From: an uncultured Bacteroidota bacterium
GTDB lineage: Bacteria > Bacteroidota > Bacteroidia > AKYH767-A > OLB10
Assembly: GCA_900696575.1 (NCBI GenBank)
Contig: CAADHD010000034.1
Location: 21,812-85,811 of the forward strand
Reading direction: 5' to 3'
Length of the DNA stretch: 64,000 bases
Position 1 is the stretch's first letter. Every line of letters begins with the position of its first letter. The notes under the pieces are model-generated. The model was not told the DNA's origin. It did no database searches and saw only the letters and a list, made by a program, of their open reading frames with translations. Positions 36,966 through 45,693 of this stretch are shown in pieces. A program made the position numbers and the translations under genes.

Positions 36966-37971
36966 CCTTATATAACGGCAACAGTTTCTCAAATTGTTTA
37001 ACCGTTTCGCTCAGCGATAATGTGGAACGGCCTCCGGCAGCATTCATGTGTCCGCCTCCGTTAAAATGACGGGCTGCCAGATCTTTAACTGAAAACAAAT
37101 CTTTTGAACGGAAAGAAATTTTTATTATGTCATCCTTCTCGCAAAAGAAAGCGCTCAATACAATTCCTTTAATGGCCAGCCCGTAATTCACAATGCCTTC
37201 CGTATCTCCGCTTTGATGATGAAAACGCACCAGTTCTTCTTTGGTAACATGAAAATAAGCAGCCCTGAATTCCGGCAGTACCATTAACTTATTACTAAGG
37301 CAGTATCCAAGAAAACGCGTCCGATCCAACGAAAAATTATCATACACATTCTCATGAATTCTGTAATTCAAGGCACCGGCTTCCATTAAATCGGCAATGA
37401 CTCGGTGCGTCTCCGCTTTCATGGAAGGAAATCGGAACGAGCCGCTGTCAGTCATTATACCCGCATAAAGACACTCTGCCACCTGTGCATTGATAAGATG
37501 CTTAAACCCCGCCTGGCAAATGAAATGATACACCAACTCACTCGTAGCACAGGCTTCGGGAAAAGAAAATGTAAAATCGCAGAATGGCTGAGGAGCAAGA
37601 TGATGGTCAATCAGAATTTTCTTTGCGGGCGACTGCAGCAGCAAATCTCTCATCTTTTCCGTTCGCGCTGGCTCATTAAAATCGAGGCAGAAGATCAGTT
37701 CGGCATTGTTAAGCGCATCATCAGCCGCTTTCTGAGTATTCAGAAAATCAATTACGTTACTGCTTCCCGGCATCCAGCGCAGGAAATCAGGAAAATCGCT
37801 TGGACTTACCACTTTCACACTATGATTTAGCTGCACTAAAAACTGATACAAAGCCAGCGAAGCTCCCAGCGCATCGCCATCAGGTTTATGGTGCGGAACA
37901 ATGCAAATCTTCTTCGCTTTGGTAAGCAAAGCCACAATTTCTTTAAGCTGCGCAGCATTAAATAGATACAT
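36943..37971 (-). CDS. DHH-family phosphoesterase (NrnA-like oligoribonuclease/pAp phosphatase)
   Basis: A 342-residue cytoplasmic manganese phosphoesterase. Motifs are PHHKPDGDALG (about 26-36), LDFNEPAR, the signature IDHH, an ETHR/DSGSFRF region, and the DHHA1 domain with GGGHMNAAGGRS. NrnA-type enzymes degrade very short RNAs and dephosphorylate 3'-phosphoadenosine 5'-phosphate. The length is normal. Its 3' end overlaps the start of the FKBP lipoprotein gene, so translation is probably coupled. Confidence 0.93.
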   Translation of the reverse strand: MYLFNAAQLKEIVALLTKAKKICIVPHHKPDGDALGASLALYQFLVQLNHSVKVVSPSDFPDFLRWMPGSSNVIDFLNTQKAADDALNNAELIFCLDFNEPARTEKMRDLLLQSPAKKILIDHHLAPQPFCDFTFSFPEACATSELVYHFICQAGFKHLINAQVAECLYAGIMTDSGSFRFPSMKAETHRVIADLMEAGALNYRIHENVYDNFSLDRTRFLGYCLSNKLMVLPEFRAAYFHVTKEELVRFHHQSGDTEGIVNYGLAIKGIVLSAFFCEKDDIIKISFRSKDLFSVKDLAARHFNGGGHMNAAGGRSTLSLSETVKQFEKLLPLYKDELLRCP

Positions 37972-38047
37972 GGGGCGAAGATGGTAAAATTTGAACGCAG
38001 AGACACCATGAGCCGGTTGGCAATGTAGTTATCCGCGCCTTGCTTCC

Positions 38048-38055
38048 TATTTTTG
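38048..38055 (+). promoter_or_regulatory. Candidate -7 element for the polysaccharide module
   Basis: TATTTTTG matches TAnnTTTG. It ends 16 bases before the ATG at 38072, which supports that start over a TTG at 38060 that would fall at or before the transcription start. Confidence 0.45.
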
Positions 38056-38071
38056 GCCTTTGAAAGAAACA

Positions 38072-40198
38072 ATGCAACAATTAACACAATTGCTTAAAGA
38101 CGGAACCATGAAGATTACCGAGGTTCCGTTTCCGGCTTTGCAGCCCGGATGGATAATGGTACGGAATCATTTTTCGGTCATCAGTGCCGGTACCGAAGGC
38201 AAAACCGTAAAAGATGCGCGGCTTGGCTACATTGGCAAAGCACGCGCCCGTAAAGCCGAAGTAAAAAAAGTAATGGATGCAATGCGCACATACGGCATTC
38301 GCGATACTTACCGCATGGTGATGAACAAGCTCGATGCACCTTCTGCCTTGGGTTACAGTTCAGCCGGTGAAATAATTGCTGTGGCTCATGATGTAACCGG
38401 CCTAAAAGTAGGCGACTATGTAGCTTGTGGGGGCGCTTCAGCCTGTCATGCTGAAGTAATTTCCGTACCGGTAAATCTTTGTGTGAAAATAAACAAACAG
38501 ATTCCTCTTGATGAAGCCGCCTTTGTTACCATTGGCTCTATAGCTATGCAGGGCGTTAGGCAGGCAGGGTTGCAATTAGGCGAAAGCTGTGCCGTTATCG
38601 GGCTCGGTTTAATTGGCAGGATTACCATGCAGCTTTTACAGGTAGCCGGAGTAAATGCCATAGGCATTGATGTAAGCGCAACCGCTGTTGAAGAAACCAA
38701 CAGTATGTTACCGGGCTCCTCTTTTAACCGCAACGATGAATCGCTTGAAAAAACCATTCAACATTTAACCCGGGGTATAGGCTGCGATGCCGTTATCATC
38801 ACTGCCGGAAGCAATTCCGAGGATCCCGTCAATTTAGCCGGTGCCCTGTGTAGGCAAAAAGGTAAAGTAGTGATTGTGGGCTCTGTACCTACAGGCTTTG
38901 AGCGTAAAAATTATTATGTGAAAGAACTTGAACTGCGTATGTCATGCAGCTACGGACCGGGCAGATATGACGATGAGTACGAACTCCATGGTGTGGACTA
39001 TCCTGCAGGTTATGTACGCTGGACTGAAAACCGTAACATGGAAGCATTTGCTCAGTTGCTTAATCAAAAGAAAATTGACATGAAGCCTCTTATTTCTCAC
39101 CGCTTCAGATTTGAAAATGCTGCCGATGCCTACCAGATGATTCTTGATCGAAAAGAATCATTCAGCGGAATTGTGCTTGAATATGACCTCAAACGGGAAA
39201 TAAAAACTTCTGTTAAGATTGAAAGTCATTCGTCTTCTCCCTCTCCCGTTAAAGCAGGATTGATTGGTGCCGGTTCCTTTGCTCAGAATTTCTTATTACC
39301 TGCTCTGGATGGCCTGGCTCATTTTGAAGCAGTAGCCACCGCCCGCTCTAATAATGCCATCAACATTGCAACCAAATACGGATTTGCCAAAGCTACCGGC
39401 AATGCTGATGAAGTTATTTCCGATAAAAATGTAAATACGGTATTTATTGTAACCCGGCACGACACCCATGCCGGATATGTAAGGCAATGCCTTGCTGAAA
39501 ATAAAAATGTGTATGTCGAGAAGCCACTATGCCTCAGCGAACATGAACTGGAAGAAATAAAAAATCTCTATATCAATTCCTCTTCTTCGCTCATGCTCGG
39601 CTTTAACCGCAGGTTTGCCCCTATGACTGAACTAATAAAATCAAAACTCAATCCTGCTGTCCCGGTTTCCATTCTTTATCGTATCAATGCCGGGCAGGTT
39701 TCTCCTGAGCATTGGATTCATAACCCCCAGATCGGAGGCGGCAGAATTATTGGCGAGGTATGCCATTTTATTGACCTGTGCACTTTTCTTGCCGGCTCCC
39801 CAATAACATCAATTTCTGCTCAGGCCATTCAGGATCCGTTTCAGCTTAACGATACACTCAATGTAAGTCTTTACTTCAAAAACGGAAGTATTGCAACTAT
39901 TGCCTATTTCTCAAACGGAAATAAAGAAGTAAGTAAAGAATACCTTGAAGTTTATTCACAGGGATGGGTGGCTGTGATGGACGATTTCAGAGAACTTACT
40001 TTATACGGCAAGAAAAAAACCAATGAAAAAGGCAATCAGGATAAAGGTCATAAAAACCAGATAAAACAATTTATCAAATCCATTGAAAAAGGAAAACCCT
40101 CCCCCATTCCGTTCGAAGAAATTTATCACAGCACCCTGGCCACCTTTAAAGTACTTGAATCCATTAAGCTTAATGGTGCGCTGGTTGAACTATCCTAA
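38072..40198 (+). CDS. Two-domain oxidoreductase: alcohol dehydrogenase-like plus Gfo/Idh/MocA
   Basis: A 708-residue fusion. The first half (about 1-350) is a zinc alcohol dehydrogenase-like enzyme (GWIMVRNHFSVISAGTEG, SALGYSSAGEIIAVAH, Rossmann GLGLIGRITMQLLQVAG). The second half (about 385-708) is a Gfo/Idh/MocA dehydrogenase (AGLIGAGSFAQNFLLPAL, the EKPLCLSEHE motif and a GGGRIIGEVCHFIDLC segment). Such bi-domain proteins occur in exopolysaccharide loci and probably oxidise and re-reduce a sugar or sugar nucleotide. It is first in the rightward module 38072-44295. I chose the ATG at 38072 over TTG at 38060 because of the promoter position. Confidence 0.9.
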   Translation: MQQLTQLLKDGTMKITEVPFPALQPGWIMVRNHFSVISAGTEGKTVKDARLGYIGKARARKAEVKKVMDAMRTYGIRDTYRMVMNKLDAPSALGYSSAGEIIAVAHDVTGLKVGDYVACGGASACHAEVISVPVNLCVKINKQIPLDEAAFVTIGSIAMQGVRQAGLQLGESCAVIGLGLIGRITMQLLQVAGVNAIGIDVSATAVEETNSMLPGSSFNRNDESLEKTIQHLTRGIGCDAVIITAGSNSEDPVNLAGALCRQKGKVVIVGSVPTGFERKNYYVKELELRMSCSYGPGRYDDEYELHGVDYPAGYVRWTENRNMEAFAQLLNQKKIDMKPLISHRFRFENAADAYQMILDRKESFSGIVLEYDLKREIKTSVKIESHSSSPSPVKAGLIGAGSFAQNFLLPALDGLAHFEAVATARSNNAINIATKYGFAKATGNADEVISDKNVNTVFIVTRHDTHAGYVRQCLAENKNVYVEKPLCLSEHELEEIKNLYINSSSSLMLGFNRRFAPMTELIKSKLNPAVPVSILYRINAGQVSPEHWIHNPQIGGGRIIGEVCHFIDLCTFLAGSPITSISAQAIQDPFQLNDTLNVSLYFKNGSIATIAYFSNGNKEVSKEYLEVYSQGWVAVMDDFRELTLYGKKKTNEKGNQDKGHKNQIKQFIKSIEKGKPSPIPFEEIYHSTLATFKVLESIKLNGALVELS

Positions 40199-40219
40199 TG
40201 AATTAATACTACCGTTTAA

Positions 40220-41380
40220 ATGAATGCTAATCCTGAATTGCGGATCTCGCTCGAAAAATTAGTTAGCTACATTGAAAAAGAAAATTACCGTGGTTATGAT
40301 CCTTATGACGGATTAATGTCGCCTCTGTTTAAACTTCCCGTTCTCCGCTCCAATAAAAAAATAAGATTTCTTGCCCAGCAATTTATCAAACGCTTTCCGC
40401 TCAACCTGCGACCGGTTCTGTCTATTAAAAAGGGGTTAAACCCCGTTACGCTTGGCCTATGCCTTCAAGGATATACCTCCATGCTGAAAGTCTATCCTGA
40501 AAGACAAAAAGAAATTCATGAAAAGACCAAAATGTTGATTGAACTGCTTGATCAGCTAATACCTGAAGGTTTTCACGGTGCTTGTTGGGGTTACGACTTC
40601 GAATGGGAAGCCCGCTATGCATCTATTCCTTCCTATAAGCCTACTATAGTGGCTACCGGAATAGTTACTAATGCGTTGTTTCAATATTATCAGGCAACAA
40701 AAAATCAAAAAGCATTTGAACTCTGCCAAAGTGCAGCTCAATTTGTCTTGAAAGATTTGAACAGAACCTATGGCTCTGATAATACAGATTTCTGCTTTTC
40801 CTATTCTCCATTCGACAGGCAGGCGGTTTTTAATGCCAGCATGAAAGCAGTGCGTTTGCTGGCACAGGTTTACTCGGTTACAAAAAACGAATTACTTAAA
40901 GACACAGCGCGTCAGGCAGCAGCCTTTGTAATGAAGCATCAACGCGATAATGGATCATGGATTTACTCAACTTCCAAAGCCGGCAAGTGGATTGACAATT
41001 ACCATACAGGCTATGTGCTTGTTTGTTTGAAAGACTATCAAAACTATTGCAATGATTATTCATTTGAAAAAAATCTTGAACAAGGATTTGAATTTTATCA
41101 GCGAAACTTTTTTTTACCTAACGGGCATCCAAAGTTCTATGACGGCAACCCATATCCGGTTGACTGTACAGCCGCAGCCCAGTCATTATTAACATTAACT
41201 CAGTTTGGAGAGAAGATCATGGCTGAGCGCACTGCAAGATTTATGATTCAAAACATGCAGAGTAATAATGGGGCTTTTTATTTTAGAAAATACAAAACAC
41301 ATACTAATAAAACCTCCTTTATGCGCTGGAGTAATGCCTGGATGATGACCGGAATGGCTGCTTTGGCTCAATTCAGATAA
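40220..41380 (+). CDS. Alpha/alpha-barrel-like protein of a polysaccharide locus
   Basis: A 386-residue soluble protein without a signal peptide. It is rich in helices with repeated aromatic patterns typical of (alpha/alpha)6 toroids: GYTSMLKVYP, HGACWGYDFEWEARYA, NASMKAVRLLAQVYSV, QRDNGSWIYSTSKAGKWIDNYHTGYVLVCLKDY and SNAWMMTGMAALAQFR. The GSW..D..HTGY segment resembles the active-site face of glycan lyases, epimerases and unsaturated hydrolases. Relatives are sometimes labelled delta-aminolevulinic acid dehydratase, which the sequence does not support. It is 21 bases after the two-domain oxidoreductase and probably acts on the same glycan. Confidence 0.7.
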   Translation: MNANPELRISLEKLVSYIEKENYRGYDPYDGLMSPLFKLPVLRSNKKIRFLAQQFIKRFPLNLRPVLSIKKGLNPVTLGLCLQGYTSMLKVYPERQKEIHEKTKMLIELLDQLIPEGFHGACWGYDFEWEARYASIPSYKPTIVATGIVTNALFQYYQATKNQKAFELCQSAAQFVLKDLNRTYGSDNTDFCFSYSPFDRQAVFNASMKAVRLLAQVYSVTKNELLKDTARQAAAFVMKHQRDNGSWIYSTSKAGKWIDNYHTGYVLVCLKDYQNYCNDYSFEKNLEQGFEFYQRNFFLPNGHPKFYDGNPYPVDCTAAAQSLLTLTQFGEKIMAERTARFMIQNMQSNNGAFYFRKYKTHTNKTSFMRWSNAWMMTGMAALAQFR

Positions 41381-41436
41381 TACTTTTGTATTAGCATGAG
41401 AGTAAGTTTTTATGTTAAAAACTTATCCTGATAATG

Positions 41437-41466
41437 TTGACTTTAAAGCCTTCTTTAATAAATTTG
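41437..41466 (+). promoter_or_regulatory. Promoter of the sugar transferase gene (-33 and -7 elements)
   Basis: TTG (41437-41439) is followed after 19 bases by TAAATTTG (41459-41466), matching the Bacteroidota promoter pattern. The ATG at 41525 is 58 bases on. It suggests the transferase and Wzi genes can be expressed apart from the two upstream genes. Confidence 0.6.
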
Positions 41467-41524
41467 TACCCGACCGATAACGACTCAATATCATTTATTT
41501 ACTTAGTAACAATAAATTAACCCT

Positions 41525-42634
41525 ATGTTGAAGTATTTTACCATAAAGGCTGAACTCAGTAACATTAATAATTTTAAAGAAAAATTTGTTCTCAATCCAA
41601 CGGTAATCTCCATTCAGAAAGCGTTTGGTGCGGAAGTTACAGAGTTTATAACAAAGTTTACTGCCATAAGCCATAGTTCATCCCTGGTTCTATTTACTAA
41701 TAACACTTTCAATCTTCACGCACTCACTAATAAAAATACCAATGCAATAATTAATCTCGAAAAAGTGAATGATATTCTGCAACTAAATAACTTTTTTGAG
41801 ACTATCAATGAGAAACTGCCAGAGGGGGGTATTTTTATAGGGTGTGTTGAAACCAAAGGCAGCCGCAAAATCAGGATTCTGGCTAAATATCCTCCAGCTA
41901 TCAACTACATTGTTTATTACTGCGATTTTATTTTTAAAAGGGTTTTTCCAAGGTTACCAATTACAAGAAAGATTTATTTTAAAACAACTGCCGGCCGTAA
42001 CCGTGTTCTTTCCAGAACAGAAACACTCGGACGACTATATGCCTGCGGTTTTAAAGTTTGTGAAGAACAGATCATCAACAACAAACTCTACTTTGCCGCT
42101 GTAAAAGCCGGTACTCCTACTTATGAACCCGAACCAACCTATGGTCCTATTTATAAAATGAAACGGGTTGGAAAAGAAGGCAAAATCATTGAAGTCTATA
42201 AATTCAGAACCATGCATGCTTTTGCTGAACATCTGCAGCAATATGTATATGAAAAGTATAATTTGAAGGAAGGCGGAAAATTCAGTAATGATTTCCGTGT
42301 TTCTACTCTTGGCAAACTGTTCCGAAAATACTGGATTGATGAATTGCCGATGATCATTAACCTGATTAAGGGTGACTTGAAATTAGTGGGTGTGCGACCT
42401 CTCAGTAAGCATTACATGAGTCTTTATACCGATGATTTAAAGCAAAAGCGCATACGTGTAAAGCCCGGCCTTATTCCTCCGTTTTATGCCGATATGCCCA
42501 AAACCATAGCTGAAATCATGGAATCGGAAAACCGATACCTTGACAGTTACATGAAAGCACCATTTAAAACTGACTTAACTTATTTTTTTAAAGCCCTGAA
42601 CAATATCCTTTTTAAAAAAGCACGCAGCAGTTAA
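41525..42634 (+). CDS. Phosphoglycosyl transferase (bacterial sugar transferase) with atypical N-terminal half
   Basis: A 369-residue protein. The C-terminal half (about 195-369) is a monotopic phosphoglycosyl transferase that moves a hexose-1-phosphate to undecaprenyl phosphate and starts repeat-unit synthesis. It has KMKRVGKEGKIIEVYKFRTM, RVSTLGKLFRKYWIDELPMIINLIKGDLKLVGVRP and VKPGLIPPFYADMP. The usual run of membrane helices is missing. Instead residues 1-190 look like a soluble alpha/beta domain ending in ETLGRLYACGFKVCEEQIINNKLYFAAVK, which resembles the end of a class I SAM methyltransferase fold. A re-entrant helix may lie around PAINYIVYYCDFIFKRVF. It is upstream of wzi. Confidence 0.82.
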   Translation: MLKYFTIKAELSNINNFKEKFVLNPTVISIQKAFGAEVTEFITKFTAISHSSSLVLFTNNTFNLHALTNKNTNAIINLEKVNDILQLNNFFETINEKLPEGGIFIGCVETKGSRKIRILAKYPPAINYIVYYCDFIFKRVFPRLPITRKIYFKTTAGRNRVLSRTETLGRLYACGFKVCEEQIINNKLYFAAVKAGTPTYEPEPTYGPIYKMKRVGKEGKIIEVYKFRTMHAFAEHLQQYVYEKYNLKEGGKFSNDFRVSTLGKLFRKYWIDELPMIINLIKGDLKLVGVRPLSKHYMSLYTDDLKQKRIRVKPGLIPPFYADMPKTIAEIMESENRYLDSYMKAPFKTDLTYFFKALNNILFKKARSS

Positions 42635-42672
42635 TCTGAATACTTTTCTTTGCCTGAAAACAACTACCGGCT

Positions 42673-44295
42673 ATGCTCAGGCGTATTTTACTCTCTGTTT
42701 TCATCTTCACTTATTTTCATTTCAATGCTTTCAATCAGGATGTGTTTCATCACATCAGCAACACTTCTGTTTATGAGTTTATTGATGAAATTGCCAATTT
42801 GCATGTCATAACCGATATCAATACATCTATCAAGCCGTATTCAAGGATGCAAATTGCCAAATGGCTTAAACAAGCTGATGAAAACCGCGACCGGCTGAAT
42901 TCACGCCAGCAGAAAGACCTTGATTTTTACCTGCGCGATTTCAACAAAGAACTTATCGGAACCAAAGGTGATTTTAAAAAACGTCTTGACCTTTTTTACT
43001 ACAGCGATACTCTTTTTAAACTGACCGTAAATCCTGTTCTCGGATATCAATACTGGTCAAACGAAAACGATAATTTTTTTCACCGGTGGAATGGCGCAGA
43101 GTTTCATGCATCCATTGGCAACCACGTTGGTATCTATGCCAGCCTTCGCGATAATCTTGAAAATATACAACTGGAAAAAACACACTATCTCACCCAAAGA
43201 ACAGGCGCAGCCTATAAAGAAAGTCCGACAAGCCGGAAAGGCGAATACAGCGAAGCCAGAGGTGGTATTACGTATTCCTGGAAATGGGGACATGTAGCCC
43301 TGATTAAAGATCATTTTGCATGGGGTACAAATTATAACGGTGCAAATATCCTTTCAGGAAAGACACCTTCATTTCCTCATTTAAGGCTTCAAATGCATCC
43401 TGTAAAATGGCTTCACTTCAATTATGTTCACGGATTTCTGGTTTCTGATGTGGCAGATACAACCCGAAGCTATAAAGCCGGAGCCAAAGACCGAACCGTG
43501 TTCGTACAAAAATATCTTGCTGCAAACATGTTCACTGTTGAACCATTAAAAAAACTGCTCATTAGTGTGGGTAACTCCATAATATACTCTGATGAATTTC
43601 AACTGGCTTACCTTATACCGGTTTATTTTTTTAAATCGGTTGACCATACAGCCACCAACACCTCCGGAAATTTTACAGGGCAGAATTCACAGTTTTATTT
43701 TGACATCAGCTCCCGTAATATTAAATACCTGCATCTATACCTTTCCGCATTTGTGGATGAGTTTTCTAAAGCCCGGTTCAATACCAATCAGTCTTCCAAC
43801 TTCTTCAGCATTAAAGCAGGAGGCGCTCTTACTCATCCTCTCCTTTTCAATGCTACCTTAATTGCAGAATACACACGTACCAATCCTGGCGTTTATAAAC
43901 ACTTTGTTAACACTACTACTTTTGAGTCTAATGCTTTTAACCTGGGTCATTACCTGCGCGATAATGCTGAAGAAGTTTATTTAGCCGTAAGATTCAGACC
44001 AATAAGCAGATTACACATTAAGGCTTCCTATACTGCCGCTCGCAAAGGCCCCGATTATGAATACCTCGGCACCGGAGGCAGCGGATTAGGGCTTCCATTC
44101 ATCAATAAAACAATGTGGAAGCAGGTAACTACAGGACTTAACGCACGTTACGAAATCTTCAATGATGTATTTGCTTTTGCAGGTATTGAAATCAGTGAAG
44201 TAACCGGTGATGCTGATTACATGAAGGCTTACACACCGGTGGTATTACAAGGAAAAACGAACACCCTTACAGCCGGATTAAACATCGGTTTCTGA
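42673..44295 (+). CDS. Capsule assembly Wzi-family outer-membrane protein
   Basis: A 540-residue outer-membrane beta-barrel with a signal peptide (about 1-22). The N-terminal helical plug region is typical (SVYEFIDEIANLHVITDINTSIKPYSRMQIAKWLKQA), followed by many amphipathic strands and a terminal strand ending LTAGLNIGF with the final Phe expected for barrel assembly. Wzi anchors group 1 capsule at the surface of Gram-negative cells. It is 38 bases after the sugar transferase and convergent, by 2 bases, with the HAD gene. Confidence 0.85.
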   Translation: MLRRILLSVFIFTYFHFNAFNQDVFHHISNTSVYEFIDEIANLHVITDINTSIKPYSRMQIAKWLKQADENRDRLNSRQQKDLDFYLRDFNKELIGTKGDFKKRLDLFYYSDTLFKLTVNPVLGYQYWSNENDNFFHRWNGAEFHASIGNHVGIYASLRDNLENIQLEKTHYLTQRTGAAYKESPTSRKGEYSEARGGITYSWKWGHVALIKDHFAWGTNYNGANILSGKTPSFPHLRLQMHPVKWLHFNYVHGFLVSDVADTTRSYKAGAKDRTVFVQKYLAANMFTVEPLKKLLISVGNSIIYSDEFQLAYLIPVYFFKSVDHTATNTSGNFTGQNSQFYFDISSRNIKYLHLYLSAFVDEFSKARFNTNQSSNFFSIKAGGALTHPLLFNATLIAEYTRTNPGVYKHFVNTTTFESNAFNLGHYLRDNAEEVYLAVRFRPISRLHIKASYTAARKGPDYEYLGTGGSGLGLPFINKTMWKQVTTGLNARYEIFNDVFAFAGIEISEVTGDADYMKAYTPVVLQGKTNTLTAGLNIGF

Positions 44296-44297
44296 TA

Positions 44298-44993
44298 TCA
44301 AAACAGGTTCATAAGTTCTTTCAGCTCTTTGATCTGAATTGCTTTTGGATTTTCAAATGGCTTTTCGGCCGGATTAAAAAAAACCGCACCCATCCCGAAA
44401 TTCAAAGCACCTTCAATATCGGCAGTTAAATCATCACCAATCATTACGCTTTCTTCTTTGTTAGCCTCTGCATGAATTATGGCATATTGAAAAATTTCTG
44501 GCTCAGGCTTTTTATATCCGGTAAGTTCAGAAATTACAATCACATCAAAATATGGTTCTAAGCATGCATGAAACAATTTTGATCGCTGAACTTTCTCAAA
44601 ACCATTGGTTATTAAATGCAACCGGTATTTCTGTTTAAGATAATCAAGCACCTGATATGCATCCGGAAACAAACGGTTCTGCTGCGGAAGAAACTCAAGG
44701 TATTTTTCAGGAAATATCTTTTCCAGCTCCGGTGATTGTATTCCGAAATGCTGAAATGTTCTTCCGAAACGGGAAACCCGCAATTCGTCACGGCTTATTT
44801 CATTGCGGTGAAAACGATTCCACATGTCGGCATTAATTTCAGAATATTTTGAGATGAACTCCTTTTCTGATAAGTGAAACATTTCCTTCAAATTATGCTC
44901 GTTAAACAAGCGACTTAATACCTGCTGTGAATTAAGTTCAAAGTCCCATAGCGTATGGTCAAGATCAAAAAATAAATGCTTAATGGTTTTCAT
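44298..44993 (-). CDS. HAD-superfamily hydrolase, YjjG-like nucleotidase
   Basis: A 231-residue cytoplasmic phosphatase. Motif I is FFDLDHTLWDFE (nucleophile Asp11), motif II LITNGFEKVQRSKL, motif III Lys in GYKKPEPEIF and motif IV MIGDDLTADIEGALNFGM. A helical cap domain lies at about 20-90. The WDFE after motif I and the ITNGFEKVQ segment are characteristic of YjjG, which removes non-canonical pyrimidine nucleotides. Its substrate here is inferred from the family. Confidence 0.9.
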   Translation of the reverse strand: MKTIKHLFFDLDHTLWDFELNSQQVLSRLFNEHNLKEMFHLSEKEFISKYSEINADMWNRFHRNEISRDELRVSRFGRTFQHFGIQSPELEKIFPEKYLEFLPQQNRLFPDAYQVLDYLKQKYRLHLITNGFEKVQRSKLFHACLEPYFDVIVISELTGYKKPEPEIFQYAIIHAEANKEESVMIGDDLTADIEGALNFGMGAVFFNPAEKPFENPKAIQIKELKELMNLF

Positions 44994-45082
44994 CGTTCAG
45001 GCCGCCAATTTAGATTAAACATTGGTCTCTCCTTTTTCAATTAATTCCAGTGATAATACAATAAATTCAATTACGTTAAGTT

Positions 45083-45090
45083 TAAATTTG
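45083..45090 (+). promoter_or_regulatory. Candidate -7 element for the cytochrome P460-like gene
   Basis: TAAATTTG matches TAnnTTTG and lies 17 bases before the ATG at 45108. It overlaps a possible earlier start codon at 45090, which argues for the later ATG. Confidence 0.5.
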
Positions 45091-45107
45091 TGTTACTGTT
45101 ATTCTTT

Positions 45108-45593
45108 ATGAAAATAAAATCTGCACTGTTGCTTCTTTTACCCCAAATGCTCATTGCCTGCAAAAACGACAAATCCACTTCTGATGATAAAACATTGTAT
45201 GATGAAACTGTAAACAGTTCTTTCACCTTTTATCAAAACAATGACATCCTTTTAAACGCTGCAGGCAACAGCCCGCACGGAAACTTTAAACTGAAGTTTA
45301 ACGGAACAGCCCAATCGGCACTTGACAGCACAGGAAAATTACCGGCAGGCAATGAATTTCCTTCCGGCTCCTTAATTGTAAAAGAAATATATGGCGGTGG
45401 TTCGGCATTATCACTGTATGCCATCATGAAAAAAGCTCCCGGTAATGCCAATGCCGGCAGCAATTGGTTATGGGCCGAATACAAGCCCGGAGGGAAAACC
45501 GTTGTGAGTGTAAGCAATAAAGGTTCCGGCTGTGTAGGTTGTCACAGCGGAAATACTAACCGTGACCTTACTAATTCTTTTGATTTGCATTAA
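45108..45593 (+). CDS. Cytochrome P460-like lipoprotein with one c-type heme motif
   Basis: A 161-residue lipoprotein. The signal MKIKSALLLLLPQMLIAC has its lipid Cys at 18. The mature part is a cytochrome P460-like beta domain (HGNFKLKFNGTAQSAL, FPSGSLIVKEIY, ALSLYAIMKK, NWLWAEYKPGGK) ending in the heme-attachment motif CVGCH (about residues 144-148). P460-type proteins oxidise or bind small nitrogen or oxygen species; the electron partner is not seen here. The start at 45108 gives a clean lipoprotein signal and fits the promoter 17 bases upstream. Confidence 0.82.
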   Translation: MKIKSALLLLLPQMLIACKNDKSTSDDKTLYDETVNSSFTFYQNNDILLNAAGNSPHGNFKLKFNGTAQSALDSTGKLPAGNEFPSGSLIVKEIYGGGSALSLYAIMKKAPGNANAGSNWLWAEYKPGGKTVVSVSNKGSGCVGCHSGNTNRDLTNSFDLH

Positions 45594-45693
45594 TCAGCAT
45601 AGTGCTTCCTGATTAAAATCATCCTTCAGGCTAACATTACTGTCATTATCGCGGAGCCTGAAAGAGGTTATTTTGTTGCATCATACAAATAGA

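Noticed and set aside
38060..38071. TTG start at 38060 for the two-domain oxidoreductase
   Set aside because: It lies 4 bases from the -7 element, and an ATG at 38072 keeps all of the domain; a leaderless TTG start is less likely.
40220..41380. Label as delta-aminolevulinic acid dehydratase
   Set aside because: The sequence lacks the zinc Cys cluster and Schiff-base lysines of that enzyme; the helical aromatic pattern fits a glycan-active alpha/alpha barrel.
45090..45107. Upstream start for the cytochrome P460-like gene at 45090
   Set aside because: That start overlaps the TAAATTTG promoter element and adds residues before a lipoprotein signal that is complete from 45108.
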